A stretch of DNA of 64,000 bases from UBA4292 sp002395865 (GCA_946533395.1 CAMNBU010000007.1:1-64000), one strand, 5' to 3'. Positions 39,946 to 49,987 are shown, counted from the first letter of the stretch. Program-made: numbers and translations. The notes: generated from the letters alone by a model not told the origin.

Positions 39946-41193
39946 TTACTGAATGGAAAATCTGTTTTCTATCACCTCGGAGCTTGCGGGATATATCTCC
40001 CCGAAGCCCATATCACGGATGCACACGCCCAGCTCATTTTCCGATGAAAATGAAAGCTCCAGCCTGACTCTCGTGGTCCCTGCGGGGCGCTGCGGAAACT
40101 GTGACAGAGGAATCCTGCGAACAGCGGACTTCCTGCCTCCCGCGGGAGTGATGATGAGATCGATGCCGTCCTCACCGTCGAGATAGAACTCTGTCGACGC
40201 GGAGGAATCGTACCACCTCTCACCGGCCTCGATAAGTGTGATATTTTTGGCGACGCCGCCGACCGTCATGTTCATGCCGACGCTGGCGGATATCCTTCCG
40301 TCGCACACGAAGGTGCATGTGGGCGCGTCGCCCATTCCTGCCCAGACGGCTCCCTTTGCAAAAAGCGCCTTCTCGAGATATACCTTCCTCCTGTTGCAGA
40401 GGATGGAGAGAGACTTTTTGCCCCAGTCCTGTATACCGGTCAGTCCCGAGCCCGTAAGGTAGACATTGGATATTATCTTGCCGTTGAATCTTCTCTGAAC
40501 ACACGAGGAGAATATATTGTCCGCAAGCTTTCTTCCCGGCTCACTCTCAAGAATATCCAGTGAAAATCCCTCCTCGAGATCGCTCACCTCGGCCTGCGCC
40601 ACGTTCGGTGTGACACCCCGCAGTATATTGCACTCGAAATATCTGAGACCCTCCTTCGAAAGATCGAAGAGCACGGAATAATTCGTGAGCTGTTCGGCGG
40701 GTCTTCTGAGAAGATAATACAGATATGCCTCGGTATGGCTTAAGACCTTCACGTTCTCGCGCTTCACGCCAAGCTTCTCGCAGCTTTTTACGATCTGATC
40801 CGCAAGGGGAGTCCTCAGCTCCTTGACGCAGTATATCACCTTCTCTATCTTTCTGTCATACTTGGCCGTCACAAAGCCCAGTGTCTCGCGGATGTAGATA
40901 TCCAGAAGCTCACCCGCGGTGTATGTCCTGCCCTCCAGAGTGGCCACCCCGCCCTTCTTCACCAGGCGAAGGAGCTTATCCACCGCTATACCGGAGCCAA
41001 GGAGTGCCATCTCGCACGCGGCCTCACCTATCTTCCACTCCTCCCTTCTGCGAACCTTGCAGATGGTGGTAGGTATCTCATCGGATTCATCGGTGAGCTT
41101 AATCTCCTGAGCGTCAGAAGTCTCCTCATCATATATGGCGATCTGCGTATAATTGTCACACAGATCGAAACCTATTATCAAACCTTCGCTCAT
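39946..41193 (-). CDS. Actin/Hsp70-fold protein (DUF5716-like)
   Basis: 415 residues. The N-terminus LIIGFDLCDNYTQIAIYDEE has the phosphate-1 pattern of the actin/Hsp70/sugar-kinase fold; VLFDLSKEGLRYFECN (about 195) fits phosphate-2, and VYLTGSGLTGIQDW (about 260) the adenosine motif. The remaining C-terminal 120 residues are beta-rich. It probably binds ATP but is not a normal DnaK (no SBD). The 12-bp gaps on both sides and shared strand put it in one operon with the giant protein and TPR protein. Role unknown. Confidence 0.65.
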   Translation of the reverse strand: MSEGLIIGFDLCDNYTQIAIYDEETSDAQEIKLTDESDEIPTTICKVRRREEWKIGEAACEMALLGSGIAVDKLLRLVKKGGVATLEGRTYTAGELLDIYIRETLGFVTAKYDRKIEKVIYCVKELRTPLADQIVKSCEKLGVKRENVKVLSHTEAYLYYLLRRPAEQLTNYSVLFDLSKEGLRYFECNILRGVTPNVAQAEVSDLEEGFSLDILESEPGRKLADNIFSSCVQRRFNGKIISNVYLTGSGLTGIQDWGKKSLSILCNRRKVYLEKALFAKGAVWAGMGDAPTCTFVCDGRISASVGMNMTVGGVAKNITLIEAGERWYDSSASTEFYLDGEDGIDLIITPAGGRKSAVRRIPLSQFPQRPAGTTRVRLELSFSSENELGVCIRDMGFGEIYPASSEVIENRFSIQ

Positions 41194-41205
41194 AGCGCCG
41201 TCCCC

Positions 41206-44200
41206 TTAAAGTGGTTTAAAAAGTTCGGAAATGATATGCTGCCTCTTCTCGTGATTCATGACAGCATCCTCGAGCAGATTGTACTGACCCGTAGCCTCGA
41301 GCCGTACGAAATCATTTATGGTATCAAACATGCTACCGCCTCTTGAGAAGGTCAGCTCGTCCGAGATCAGTCTTCTCGAGATGACAGAGACCACATGTCC
41401 GCGTATCTCCTCTGAGATTCCGTACTCGTACGTCTCGTCCGCAAATACCACGAGCTGGCTCACGAACACGCCGTCATACATCTTCTGCATGACTACGGTC
41501 ACCTCGTCCTCCGTATTCATCCTCCTCATGGTGAGGAAGACTCTCGAGGCCTTGGTCGAGCGGTGCTCAAGGAGCAGCTTGCCGTTTAAGATCGCGGGCA
41601 CGCTCACACGGTCGGAAAGCTTCGCGTAGAAGCCGAACAGAAGTCCCTTGCGGACCAGCTTCTTCAGCAGATCCTCGCACATCTCATTCTGCTGCAGGAT
41701 GACATTTTCGTTCTCAGTCAGGTAGTAGAGAAGGGCTATGGATATGATGTCTATGTTCTGATACTCCTCACGGATCATGCTCATGGTCTCAGTACCGTAG
41801 AGAATGTCCGCTATATCGCCGAAAATGGCGATATCGATGGTCTTTCTGTTTACAAAATACTCGTAGCAGCACAGCACATGGTACGCCCTGATGACCGTCT
41901 CCTTAAGCCCGTGACAGCTCCTGTATATCTTGTAGACCTTCTCGATATCCTCCTTGTCGCCGGAGAACAGCATCTGCGCAAGGACGCGCTCCGGAAGATC
42001 CGATACGTCCCCGCCGTGCTTCTCGCAGGTGAAAAGGAGCCTCTTCATCTCCTCGTTCGAGCCGTTGTAGAACCTGCACAGGTACTCACACAGCTCGGAT
42101 GTGGTGATGCTCTTGCCGAATAGGTACATGGAAAGGCTGATCAGGTAGTCCTCGCTCGCCCCTCCTATGCGATTATAGTGGTTCAGCGCTATCTTCAGGA
42201 GACTATCGTACTTGAGACCGTTGACCGAATTGTCCCTTATGTACTCGTATACCTCCTCGAGATGCCCTGCCTTTATCATGCACTCGAGAGCCTTTCTCCT
42301 GTCGTGGTATGACAGAGACGGCAGGTCGAGTGACATAAGGACCTCCTCCACCATGGGCTTGTCCTTATTCATGCAGTAATCGAGCAGTCTGGAAATGATC
42401 CTGCCCCTGAACACCTCGGATATCTCCGCGCACAGAAGCAGCTTATCGAGCAGCTCCCTCTCCTTATCGTCGCGAAGGGGCCTGTCGATAAATGTCATGG
42501 CGCGTCTTACCATGAATACAAGATTCTCCGGGTAGACCTCCTCGCATTTGGTCAAAAGCTCCGGCTGAGAGAAGATGAGCTCGCTCTTGTACGGAACATC
42601 CGTGTAGCGGTTACCCAGACTGTCCACGAACATGATGAAGCTGTCCGCTGTATACACGGGCGCATAGGTAACTCCCCTGTCGAGGTCGTAGCTGTCCTCA
42701 AAGCCGAGCTCGGGACATCTGACTATCATCCTCTCCATGACAGGGTTGTCGCACTTGATCTCACACGCCAGCAGCAGCTCGGGAAGAACGCCTGCGAGCC
42801 TCTCGTCTATCATATCCTGATATACGAGCTTTTTATACAATGGCACCATTCTTCTGCTTATGTGCCCGGCCAGAAGACTCGTTATGGCATACTCCTCCAT
42901 CTGGTCCGAATACTCCGCGTAGACCTGCGTGCTCTCCGGGTAATATTTCAGTATATTGTCATAGATCAGTTCCTTGAGATCGTCGCGAAGATCCTGGCTG
43001 TACGCAAAATACAGCAGCACCTCCTCGGGGAGAGCTCCCTCAAAATCCGCGGGAAGCGACTCCAGATATGCCTCGTAGAGACCGACGATATTTACACCGT
43101 CCTTTATTCCGTCACTGTACCAATTGAAATACTGCTCCCCGCGCATATTGCAGCGGATGAGATATGAGCAGATGTTCTCAAGCACGGCGTGAGTCGGATA
43201 CTGCGTATGGATATCCTCGAGCATGTGAAGCGTGAACTGGTCGAAGCGGCTCTCGTAGCTGCCCGCCCTTGCGGCATTCTCAGCGACCTGCTGAGAAAGT
43301 ATACCCCACTTCGCGCCGAATCTGACACACTGCATCTCGAATTCGTTAAGGACTCTGAACAGATCCGGTGACTCCCTGTAGATCTCGCAGGCCATAACAT
43401 AGAGAAGCGGGCTGTGGCATCCGTTCTGAAACAGCTCCTTAAGGCGCAGAATGCACAGGCTCCTGTTCTCCCTGACGCTCTCATCGGTCTGAAGGAGCAT
43501 CAGCATCAGCATGGGATCCTGTCCGTTCTCTGTATAATATTTCATGATGAGCTTCGCGGCAGTATCCATCTGCTCGCTGCTCTCGTTGTATATAGCTCTT
43601 ATGTGGAGGAAGAAACAATAGGCTCTGTTGTTCTTCAGCCTGTTCTTCATTACTTCCTCGCGCACATCATCTATGTACTGCTCGGCTCCCGGTATATCAC
43701 CGTTTATAAGCCTGAAGTATATGAGGAAGAGCTTCTTCTCCCAGCTCCCGGGGTCTTCGGAACACATTCTCTCACAGAGCCTCAGGAGCTTTACGAGCTG
43801 CTCTGTGCCGCTCTCACCCTTCACCTTGGCCACTCTGTACTCGATATAGAGTCTGAGGCCCTCGGCGTAGAGTTCCTTCTCGGAGAGGTTCTTCGAACTG
43901 GAGAAATGCACTCTGTCGGTCTTCTGGACTCTTACCTCCACGCGCTGCTCACCCCTTACACTGGTGATCATCACGTGTCCCTCGTTCATACCGGTGCCCA
44001 GCACCTCGGGATTTATCGTAAAAGGTATCTCAAGTATGCCTTCCTCGTTGAATGCGTCTGTCGTGACCGAACTCATATCGGTCGAAAGCCATGGTTTGTC
44101 GGTGGATATGTTGAGTATTCCGTAGCCCCAGGTGCTCTTTTTTACCGTTACCGTTCCCCTCATATCCTCCGATATCTCGGAAAATACTATGGGCTCGGAG

Positions 44201-44787
44201 TTCACCTCATAGGAGATGGAGGCCTTCGCCTTATTGTATACAAGGAACTCCTCCATGCCGCGTCTTTCATTTCTGTCGACGCAAAGGGTCTGATAGAGCG
44301 CCTGCCGGTTGAGCTCCTTCATGAAGGGAAGGCGGATGAAGCTTCCGGATCTGAAGAGCTTGAGCGCGTTCTTCTCATCGTCGATGACGTAGTCGGCGAA
44401 ATCCTCTATCACGGGAAATGTCCTTCCCTCGGGGCCGTAGCCCTTCTCCTGCATGTCGAAGAAGTACGGAACGGTCCTGGTGCCCACGTTCGTCACAAGG
44501 TTCAGTGCGCCCTCTATTCGCGCCTGCCCCGAGAGGCCCATCGTGTTGACCTCTATCTCGATCCTTACATTTTTACCGTAGAAGACACGATTCGGTATGG
44601 TCACTCTGCTGTGCGTACTGTAAGCGACGCCCTTGAGCATGGCACCGTTCTTCACATCCAGTACCAGCTGTGTCCTGTAGATACCGTCAATGTTTATCTT
44701 CTCGTTCAACTCGTCGGGCACTATGGTAAACTCAGGTTTTTTGAATTCCACCTGCCCGCCGGCAAGCTCACGAATACGTTCCTTCAT
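41206..44787 (-). CDS. Very large repeat protein (DUF5717-like)
   Basis: About 1193 residues, no signal peptide, no membrane helix. Residues about 15-330 are beta-sandwich-like segments (VRIEIEVNTMGLSGQARIEG; DKPWLSTDMSSVTT) of Ig/BACON type; 340-1000 is a long helical-repeat (TPR-like) solenoid with pairs such as LRLYIEYRVAKVKGESG and regular Tyr/Leu spacing; 1010-1190 is a second beta domain. ATG 44787 is chosen because the longer reading includes the promoter; no Shine-Dalgarno is visible, but a conserved hairpin (44801-44831) sits 13 nt before it. First gene of the DUF5716/TPR/valS run. Function unknown; likely a scaffold. Confidence 0.65.
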   Translation of the reverse strand: MKERIRELAGGQVEFKKPEFTIVPDELNEKINIDGIYRTQLVLDVKNGAMLKGVAYSTHSRVTIPNRVFYGKNVRIEIEVNTMGLSGQARIEGALNLVTNVGTRTVPYFFDMQEKGYGPEGRTFPVIEDFADYVIDDEKNALKLFRSGSFIRLPFMKELNRQALYQTLCVDRNERRGMEEFLVYNKAKASISYEVNSEPIVFSEISEDMRGTVTVKKSTWGYGILNISTDKPWLSTDMSSVTTDAFNEEGILEIPFTINPEVLGTGMNEGHVMITSVRGEQRVEVRVQKTDRVHFSSSKNLSEKELYAEGLRLYIEYRVAKVKGESGTEQLVKLLRLCERMCSEDPGSWEKKLFLIYFRLINGDIPGAEQYIDDVREEVMKNRLKNNRAYCFFLHIRAIYNESSEQMDTAAKLIMKYYTENGQDPMLMLMLLQTDESVRENRSLCILRLKELFQNGCHSPLLYVMACEIYRESPDLFRVLNEFEMQCVRFGAKWGILSQQVAENAARAGSYESRFDQFTLHMLEDIHTQYPTHAVLENICSYLIRCNMRGEQYFNWYSDGIKDGVNIVGLYEAYLESLPADFEGALPEEVLLYFAYSQDLRDDLKELIYDNILKYYPESTQVYAEYSDQMEEYAITSLLAGHISRRMVPLYKKLVYQDMIDERLAGVLPELLLACEIKCDNPVMERMIVRCPELGFEDSYDLDRGVTYAPVYTADSFIMFVDSLGNRYTDVPYKSELIFSQPELLTKCEEVYPENLVFMVRRAMTFIDRPLRDDKERELLDKLLLCAEISEVFRGRIISRLLDYCMNKDKPMVEEVLMSLDLPSLSYHDRRKALECMIKAGHLEEVYEYIRDNSVNGLKYDSLLKIALNHYNRIGGASEDYLISLSMYLFGKSITTSELCEYLCRFYNGSNEEMKRLLFTCEKHGGDVSDLPERVLAQMLFSGDKEDIEKVYKIYRSCHGLKETVIRAYHVLCCYEYFVNRKTIDIAIFGDIADILYGTETMSMIREEYQNIDIISIALLYYLTENENVILQQNEMCEDLLKKLVRKGLLFGFYAKLSDRVSVPAILNGKLLLEHRSTKASRVFLTMRRMNTEDEVTVVMQKMYDGVFVSQLVVFADETYEYGISEEIRGHVVSVISRRLISDELTFSRGGSMFDTINDFVRLEATGQYNLLEDAVMNHEKRQHIISELFKPL

Positions 44788-44800
44788 TTTCTGCGATGCA

Positions 44801-44831
44801 CAGGCATGGTGCCAGCCTCCGGCGTGCCTGC
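44801..44831 (-). promoter_or_regulatory. Start-codon-proximal hairpin, copy 1
   Basis: Minus strand GCAGGCACG - N11 - CACCATGCCTG, ending 13 nt before the start codon at 44787. The CAGGCA/TGCCTG arms pair. A competing CTCCGG/CCGGAG helix overlaps it. The internal ATG opens a 7-codon uORF whose TGA overlaps the start ATG. Same element as 54261-54291. Confidence 0.65.
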
Positions 44832-44844
44832 CGCACCGGAGTGA

Positions 44845-44867
44845 GGACTGATTGTTAATATCAGTCC
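44845..44867 (-). promoter_or_regulatory. Leader hairpin of the DUF5717-like gene
   Basis: Perfect 8-bp stem GGACTGAT / ATCAGTCC with loop ATTAACA, between promoter and the start-proximal hairpin. Confidence 0.5.
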
Positions 44868-44896
44868 CGATCATTACCGACAAAAGACCACTCTTA

Positions 44897-44925
44897 ATAA
44901 TACAATACTTTAAAGGTTTTTTCAA
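44897..44925 (-). promoter_or_regulatory. Promoter of the DUF5717-DUF5716-TPR-valS run
   Basis: TTGAAA, 17-bp spacer, TATTAT, minus strand; leader of about 100 nt follows. Confidence 0.7.
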
Positions 44926-44930
44926 CCCAT

Positions 44931-44965
44931 AAAAAAAGAATAAACACCCCGTCAGAGGTGTTTAT
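44931..44965 (-). terminator. Terminator of rarA
   Basis: 9-bp stem ATAAACACC / GGTGTTTAT, 8-nt loop that contains the rarA stop codon, followed by TCTTTTTTT on the minus strand. Confidence 0.85.
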
Positions 44966-46265
44966 CTATCCTGTTTCTTATTTCTTTCTCAAAACCTTCG
45001 TCCGAGGGCGCGTAAAATGTGATGTCACCGGCTCTTTCGGGCAGGTATCTCTGCGCAACATAGTGCCCCGGAAAGTCGTGGGGATACATATATCCTACTC
45101 CCCTGCCGAGCTTCGCACTGCCCTTGTAGTGCGCGTCCTGAAGGTACGGAGGTATGGGCAGATTAGCCGTCTGCTCCACATATTTCATAGCCTGCTCTAT
45201 CGCCACGCAGGAGGAATTCGACTTTGGCGCCGTGGCCACATATATGGCTGCCTGTGACAGTATAAGCTGCGATTCGGGCATGCCCACGCGCTCCACCTCG
45301 GCCGCTGCGCTTGCGGCAACTACCATCGCCATGGGGTCAGCGTTGCCCACATCCTCGCTCGCGCAGATCATGATCCTTCTGGCTATGAATTTGATATCCT
45401 CCCCCGCGCTGAGCATCCTCGCGAGATAATACACCGCCGCATCCGGATCAGAGCCTCTCATGCTCTTTATGAACGCGCTGATGGTGTCATAGTGTTCATC
45501 GCCGTCGGCATCGTATCTTATGGCCTTCTTCTGTATGCACTCACTCACCACGTCCAGTGTGAGATGGATGATACCGTCCTCCGATCTGGGAGTCGTGGTG
45601 ATGCCAAGCTCAACGGCATTGATGGCTCTTCTGGCATCCCCTCCCGCGGCATCGGACAGAAAGCTCACCGCCTCGTCCGTAATCTGTGCCCCGAAGCTTC
45701 CGAGTCCCCTCTCGGAGTCATTTACCGCGACAAGTATGATCTTCGCGACATCCTCGCGCGAAAGCGGCTTAAGCTCTAAGACCACTGATCTGGATATGAG
45801 AGCGTTATTCACCTCGAAATACGGATTCTCCGTAGTGGCGCCTATCAGTACGACCGTGCCGTCCTCGACAAAGGGCAGGAGGTAGTCCTGCTGCGCCTTG
45901 TTGAAGCGGTGTATCTCATCGATGAAGAGTATCGTGCCGCGCCCGTATGCGCCTCTGACATTCTTAGCCTCCGCCACCACGGTCTCCATATCCTTTTTCC
46001 CTGCGGACGTGGCATTTATCTGTTTAAAATCGGCCTTGGTCGCTCCCGCGATGACCTTCGCGAGCGTGGTCTTTCCCGTGCCGGGAGGTCCGTAGAATAT
46101 CACCGACCCGAGCTTATCGGCCTTTATCATGCGCGAGAGCAGCTTGCCATCGCCTATTATATGCTCCTGTCCCACGACCTCCGAGAGCGTTCTCGGTCTC
46201 ATACGTGCCGCAAGGGGAGCCTCCTTTTCCTGCGACCTCTCGCGCATATAATCAAAAAGGTCCAA
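44952..46265 (-). CDS. rarA: Replication-associated recombination protein RarA (MgsA)
   Basis: AAA+ ATPase acting at stalled replication forks. 437 residues: start MDLFDYMRE typical of clostridial RarA, LSEVVGQEHI, Walker A GPPGTGKTT (about 55), Walker B ILFIDEIHRFNKAQQD, sensor 1 GATTENP, arginine finger region NALISRS, and the C-terminal tetramer domain KYVEQTANLPIPPYLQDAHYKG (about residues 365-386). It starts with TTG at 46265, supported by conservation of the N-terminus; the next ATG would remove it. The stop lies in its own terminator hairpin. Confidence 0.94.
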   Translation of the reverse strand: MDLFDYMRERSQEKEAPLAARMRPRTLSEVVGQEHIIGDGKLLSRMIKADKLGSVIFYGPPGTGKTTLAKVIAGATKADFKQINATSAGKKDMETVVAEAKNVRGAYGRGTILFIDEIHRFNKAQQDYLLPFVEDGTVVLIGATTENPYFEVNNALISRSVVLELKPLSREDVAKIILVAVNDSERGLGSFGAQITDEAVSFLSDAAGGDARRAINAVELGITTTPRSEDGIIHLTLDVVSECIQKKAIRYDADGDEHYDTISAFIKSMRGSDPDAAVYYLARMLSAGEDIKFIARRIMICASEDVGNADPMAMVVAASAAAEVERVGMPESQLILSQAAIYVATAPKSNSSCVAIEQAMKYVEQTANLPIPPYLQDAHYKGSAKLGRGVGYMYPHDFPGHYVAQRYLPERAGDITFYAPSDEGFEKEIRNRIDKHL

Positions 46266-46288
46266 TTCCTGTCAACTTCCTTTCAGTT

Positions 46289-48835
46289 TCAGTCACATCT
46301 GACCGATCTCTTTATCGAGGCGGCAAGACTCATAAATCGGTTCCTGTCATCCTTGGTCACGGGAGCCGGGGAATAAGCCGCCTTCTTGTATATGTCCGCA
46401 AACTCCGTAAGCTGTGTCTCCCCGGCACCCCTCTTTGTAAATGTCTTCACGAGCTCGGTGACGGTGGCATTATCGTCATCTAGGAGTTTTTTCCTGCGCG
46501 CCCACGCGCAAAGTCCCGAGTAGGTCTTCATGATTCTCATGCCGTAACCCTCATAGAAGCTCTCCCTGCCCAGATGTCTCTCGTACGCCTTCTTGACAGA
46601 TCTTCCCGCAAAAAACAGCGCCACCGCGATGCCCGCGCCGATAATTATCCTTATAGCCAGCATTACGCCCTGACCCGCGGGTGAGTCCATTATATTCTGT
46701 ATGAAATCGGCCGTGTCATCACTCATGTCCATTCTTCCGATGCGGCTCCACAGGCTGTCGAACTCCTCATCCTCCGCGTTTCCGAAGGAGGACGGTGTAA
46801 GCTCCACCGGCACCCATCCGAAGCCGTTCAGGTACACCTCGACCCATGCATGGGCTCTTGAGTCGTCTATATCCGCCTTCACCACGGCTGTCTTACCTGC
46901 CGGTGCCTCTCCGACGATCCAGTCCTCGTATTCCTCGCCCTCGACGAACTCCGCGTCCACCACATCACTCATGGACACTACATAGCCCTCGACATATCTC
47001 GCGGGTATGCCCATGGTGCGAAGAAGAAGCGTTCCGGCCGTGGCGAAATATGAACAGTATCCCTTCTTCTGCGTCGAAAGGAAATAAGTCACGAAATCAT
47101 TGCCCTTGGGCGTGACTCCCGGGTTCAGAGTGTAGGGATACTCCGCCTGGAACATATCCCTTATCTGCTCTATTATCTCCACAGTGCTGCCCGAAAAGCC
47201 CTTCTCAGCGCAGAAATGACGCAGGTAGCTCTCCACATTCAGTCTGTCCTGCTCATATCTGGTATCCGATATGACCTCAGTGGAGCTCTTATTGGCTCCC
47301 CAGACGCTTAAATAGTTGTTCCTTACGAACCTGTCTATCTCATCCTGCGGCGCCTGATCGACGTATGAGCTGTTCCAGATATCCGGATAGACATAGTAGG
47401 TCAGATCCCTGTAGGCTCCCGCCCTCACCGCGTACGGCACCCTGGTGAGCTCCGAGATAGAATATCCCGTGCCGCCGAAGCTGGTCGAGTACGCTCCGCT
47501 CGCGAAATCGAACTGCGTGTAATAAGGGTATGCGAGATAATTGATGCCCAGAGCCGCATCCTGCGGGTCCACGAGCATCCTGCCCTTTAATATCTTCGGG
47601 TCACTTTCGGCGAGCTTTTCGAGTCTGTTCGCCTCGAGATTTATCAGATCCTGCGCGCTCGCCAGCTCAGGTGAGGAATATATCACCTCGTCGTCGGGAA
47701 ATGAATTTGCCCAGCCGCTGCCGTAATATGCCACACCTACATACGACTTGAGATATACCGTCTCGCGCGAATAAGGCGCAAATGTCACATACAGGTCGGT
47801 CTCGTAATCGCTGTAGACCGTGCCGTATCTGCCCAGTTTACCGGAATTAAGGCCGCTGACACCGCCGTCGCTGTCCTTATGAAAAAGGCCGTAGAATCCG
47901 TAGAGGAGCACCTGCCTGACGGTCTGATTGGTCGATTCCTTCACCTCAAGGAGCCTGCTGTCGGGTCTGTGCGCGCTGGCGGGAAATATGACCGCCATCA
48001 CGATGCACACTGCCGTCATAAACACCGCAAAAACCGCCCCCACCTGCGCTATGACGCGGCCGTTCGAGAAGTGGAGGTAATAGTTATTGTGCGACATGTG
48101 GATTCGTCTGGTGTTCTTCTTTTTCGTGGGCATCGCAAACTGATGGTTATGCCTGAGGAAAAAGCATGCCAGAAGCACATATACGAGCGCCGCGGTGAGA
48201 ATGACCGACGGAGCCGCATCGAAATACATACCGAACTGCAGCACCGGAAATACCACCAGAAGCACGGTCAGGGGACTCTGCTCGTTGTTGAACACAAAGT
48301 TCAAAAGCACCATCAGTACAAAGCCCACGGATATAAAGAACGCCGTGATCGTAGCCTCGTGCTGCTGTGCGAAAGCCTCGGTGTAGGTCTTCTCGAAGTC
48401 CATATCCCAGTATTCGGATATGAATACATAAAAATCATTTAAAAATCCGTTTAGTCCGCTGTTTATATAATTCCTGAAGTATATTATTACTACCGTAAAA
48501 ATGACAAAGATCAATATATAGCCGATATTCTGCCACGCTCTTCTGACGTTCATGAGTGAGAGAAGCAGCGAAAAAATACCATAGCTCATCACCACCGCCG
48601 TCAGACTGTAACCGATCTCAAATGAATCGGCAAAAGCCATGGTCACACCCGTGACCATGGAGAATAAGAGTACCGCGTTTAACAGAGCATGTTTTATCTT
48701 CTGGTCTTCCGAGAACTTCACGGACCTGTTTACCACGCGTATACCGCTTACAAGTCCGGCCTTCTCCTCCAGATACTCTTCGCGCCGAAATATTCTTCTG
48801 AGAGCTTTTCTGAATGATGAACCACCGTTTTCCAT
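46289..48835 (-). CDS. Transglutaminase-like membrane protein (TgpA/DUF3488 type)
   Basis: About 848 residues. Seven or more helices in the first 290 residues, then an extracytoplasmic region with a transglutaminase-like core: catalytic Cys in GYCSYFATAGTLLLRTMG (about 615), His in AHAWVEVYL (about 675) and the following Asp/aromatic segment GFGWVPVEL, a final helix (about 745) and a cytoplasmic tail of about 80 residues. ATG 48835 is preferred over the TTG before it. It forms with DUF58 and MoxR the common MoxR - DUF58 - transglutaminase unit, thought to act on envelope or secreted proteins. Confidence 0.88.
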   Translation of the reverse strand: MENGGSSFRKALRRIFRREEYLEEKAGLVSGIRVVNRSVKFSEDQKIKHALLNAVLLFSMVTGVTMAFADSFEIGYSLTAVVMSYGIFSLLLSLMNVRRAWQNIGYILIFVIFTVVIIYFRNYINSGLNGFLNDFYVFISEYWDMDFEKTYTEAFAQQHEATITAFFISVGFVLMVLLNFVFNNEQSPLTVLLVVFPVLQFGMYFDAAPSVILTAALVYVLLACFFLRHNHQFAMPTKKKNTRRIHMSHNNYYLHFSNGRVIAQVGAVFAVFMTAVCIVMAVIFPASAHRPDSRLLEVKESTNQTVRQVLLYGFYGLFHKDSDGGVSGLNSGKLGRYGTVYSDYETDLYVTFAPYSRETVYLKSYVGVAYYGSGWANSFPDDEVIYSSPELASAQDLINLEANRLEKLAESDPKILKGRMLVDPQDAALGINYLAYPYYTQFDFASGAYSTSFGGTGYSISELTRVPYAVRAGAYRDLTYYVYPDIWNSSYVDQAPQDEIDRFVRNNYLSVWGANKSSTEVISDTRYEQDRLNVESYLRHFCAEKGFSGSTVEIIEQIRDMFQAEYPYTLNPGVTPKGNDFVTYFLSTQKKGYCSYFATAGTLLLRTMGIPARYVEGYVVSMSDVVDAEFVEGEEYEDWIVGEAPAGKTAVVKADIDDSRAHAWVEVYLNGFGWVPVELTPSSFGNAEDEEFDSLWSRIGRMDMSDDTADFIQNIMDSPAGQGVMLAIRIIIGAGIAVALFFAGRSVKKAYERHLGRESFYEGYGMRIMKTYSGLCAWARRKKLLDDDNATVTELVKTFTKRGAGETQLTEFADIYKKAAYSPAPVTKDDRNRFMSLAASIKRSVRCD

Positions 48836-48845
48836 CAAATCTTAC

Positions 48846-49979
48846 CTATGTGATCTTAACTCGCACGCACTCCGCAAGCACGCGGCCTTCCTCCTCCAGC
48901 ACAAAAAGGCGCTCACACGCCTCCATTCCCGCAGTGCATTCGCTGTAGGAGGGGAAAATATATATGAATTCTCCGAACTCATCCATCGTCTTTGCGCACA
49001 TCTCGCGAGCCGCACCCGGCTCGGTCGACAGGTTCTCATAGTAGAGCATGGAGATCGCGTTCCTGCCCTCGGTGCGTGTACTGACCTCTTCCTTCTTGAG
49101 TTCTCCTATGGAAGGGCTGTACCAGCACAGACAGAAGGGTCTCTTCTGCGCTATGAGATGCTCCATCAGAGCAGTATACGCGTCAAATACTCTGTCAAAG
49201 GGCAGATTCCTCTTATATGTCTCCTCGGGGGAGAGACCGGTCATATCCGGCCTGTAGAGCTCCACCAGTACCAGAACATCGTTTGACGATATGGCGCCGT
49301 ACTCCTTCACTATCAGCCTCTCGAGCTTCGTGGACAGCTTCCAGTGTATCCTGTTCGGCTTATCCCCCGGCCGGTAATCCCTCGTGTCTATGACCTGTGA
49401 GGAATCATTGCCCTTGGTGTCCTGCTCCACCAGCTCCGTGAGACCTGCGCCTCCTATGGCCTCGGTGGATATGTCCATCTCGGTGTAAGGCGCGTTCACT
49501 ATTACAGTGGCAGATTCGCTCACGGGTCTCTTAAGCGAGAACATACCTGTGTAGTCCCAGATCTCCACCTCCGTGGCACTGATATTTATCGCGCCGCAGA
49601 GCATGCTCCTTATATCCAGCACAGCCTGCGCAGGCTTTCCGGCCGGTATGCCGCAGCCGAAATAGTAGGTCTCGGGCTGACGGTGGAACTGGTTCTCTAT
49701 GACCACCTTCACCAGGCTTCGCATGACAGGCAAAAACGCGTCGCATTTAAGCGTGAGCCTTATCGTGATCTGCGCGTTCCTCTCTATCGGTGTCGGGGCA
49801 GACAGTTCAAACGATACCTTGTCCGCCACATACCTGAGCGCTATATATGACACCACGGGAACTATCGCCATGATGATCATGGCCGCCAGGAAAAAGTAGT
49901 TCACATAAAACCTGTAGCACAGTGCCATCAGCGCAAAAAAGAAGACATAGCAGAGCCTTGTATACAGATTCTTAAACAT
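48846..49979 (-). CDS. DUF58-domain membrane protein
   Basis: 377 residues: two helices near the N-terminus (about 8-50), a beta-rich part, and the DUF58 signature DTRDYRPGDKPNRIHWKLSTK (about 195-215) followed by a von Willebrand-like fold. ATG 49979 has GGAG at normal spacing. Overlapping function with its neighbours: MoxR ATPases act on DUF58/vWA partners as chaperones. Middle gene of the three-gene unit; 8 bp after moxR. Confidence 0.9.
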   Translation of the reverse strand: MFKNLYTRLCYVFFFALMALCYRFYVNYFFLAAMIIMAIVPVVSYIALRYVADKVSFELSAPTPIERNAQITIRLTLKCDAFLPVMRSLVKVVIENQFHRQPETYYFGCGIPAGKPAQAVLDIRSMLCGAINISATEVEIWDYTGMFSLKRPVSESATVIVNAPYTEMDISTEAIGGAGLTELVEQDTKGNDSSQVIDTRDYRPGDKPNRIHWKLSTKLERLIVKEYGAISSNDVLVLVELYRPDMTGLSPEETYKRNLPFDRVFDAYTALMEHLIAQKRPFCLCWYSPSIGELKKEEVSTRTEGRNAISMLYYENLSTEPGAAREMCAKTMDEFGEFIYIFPSYSECTAGMEACERLFVLEEEGRVLAECVRVKIT

Positions 49980-49987
49980 CCCGTCTC

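Noticed and set aside
43414..44844. Plus-strand ORF of 476 codons
   Set aside because: Antisense shadow of the DUF5717-like gene; composition is of the His/Leu/Val shadow type and there is no start signal.
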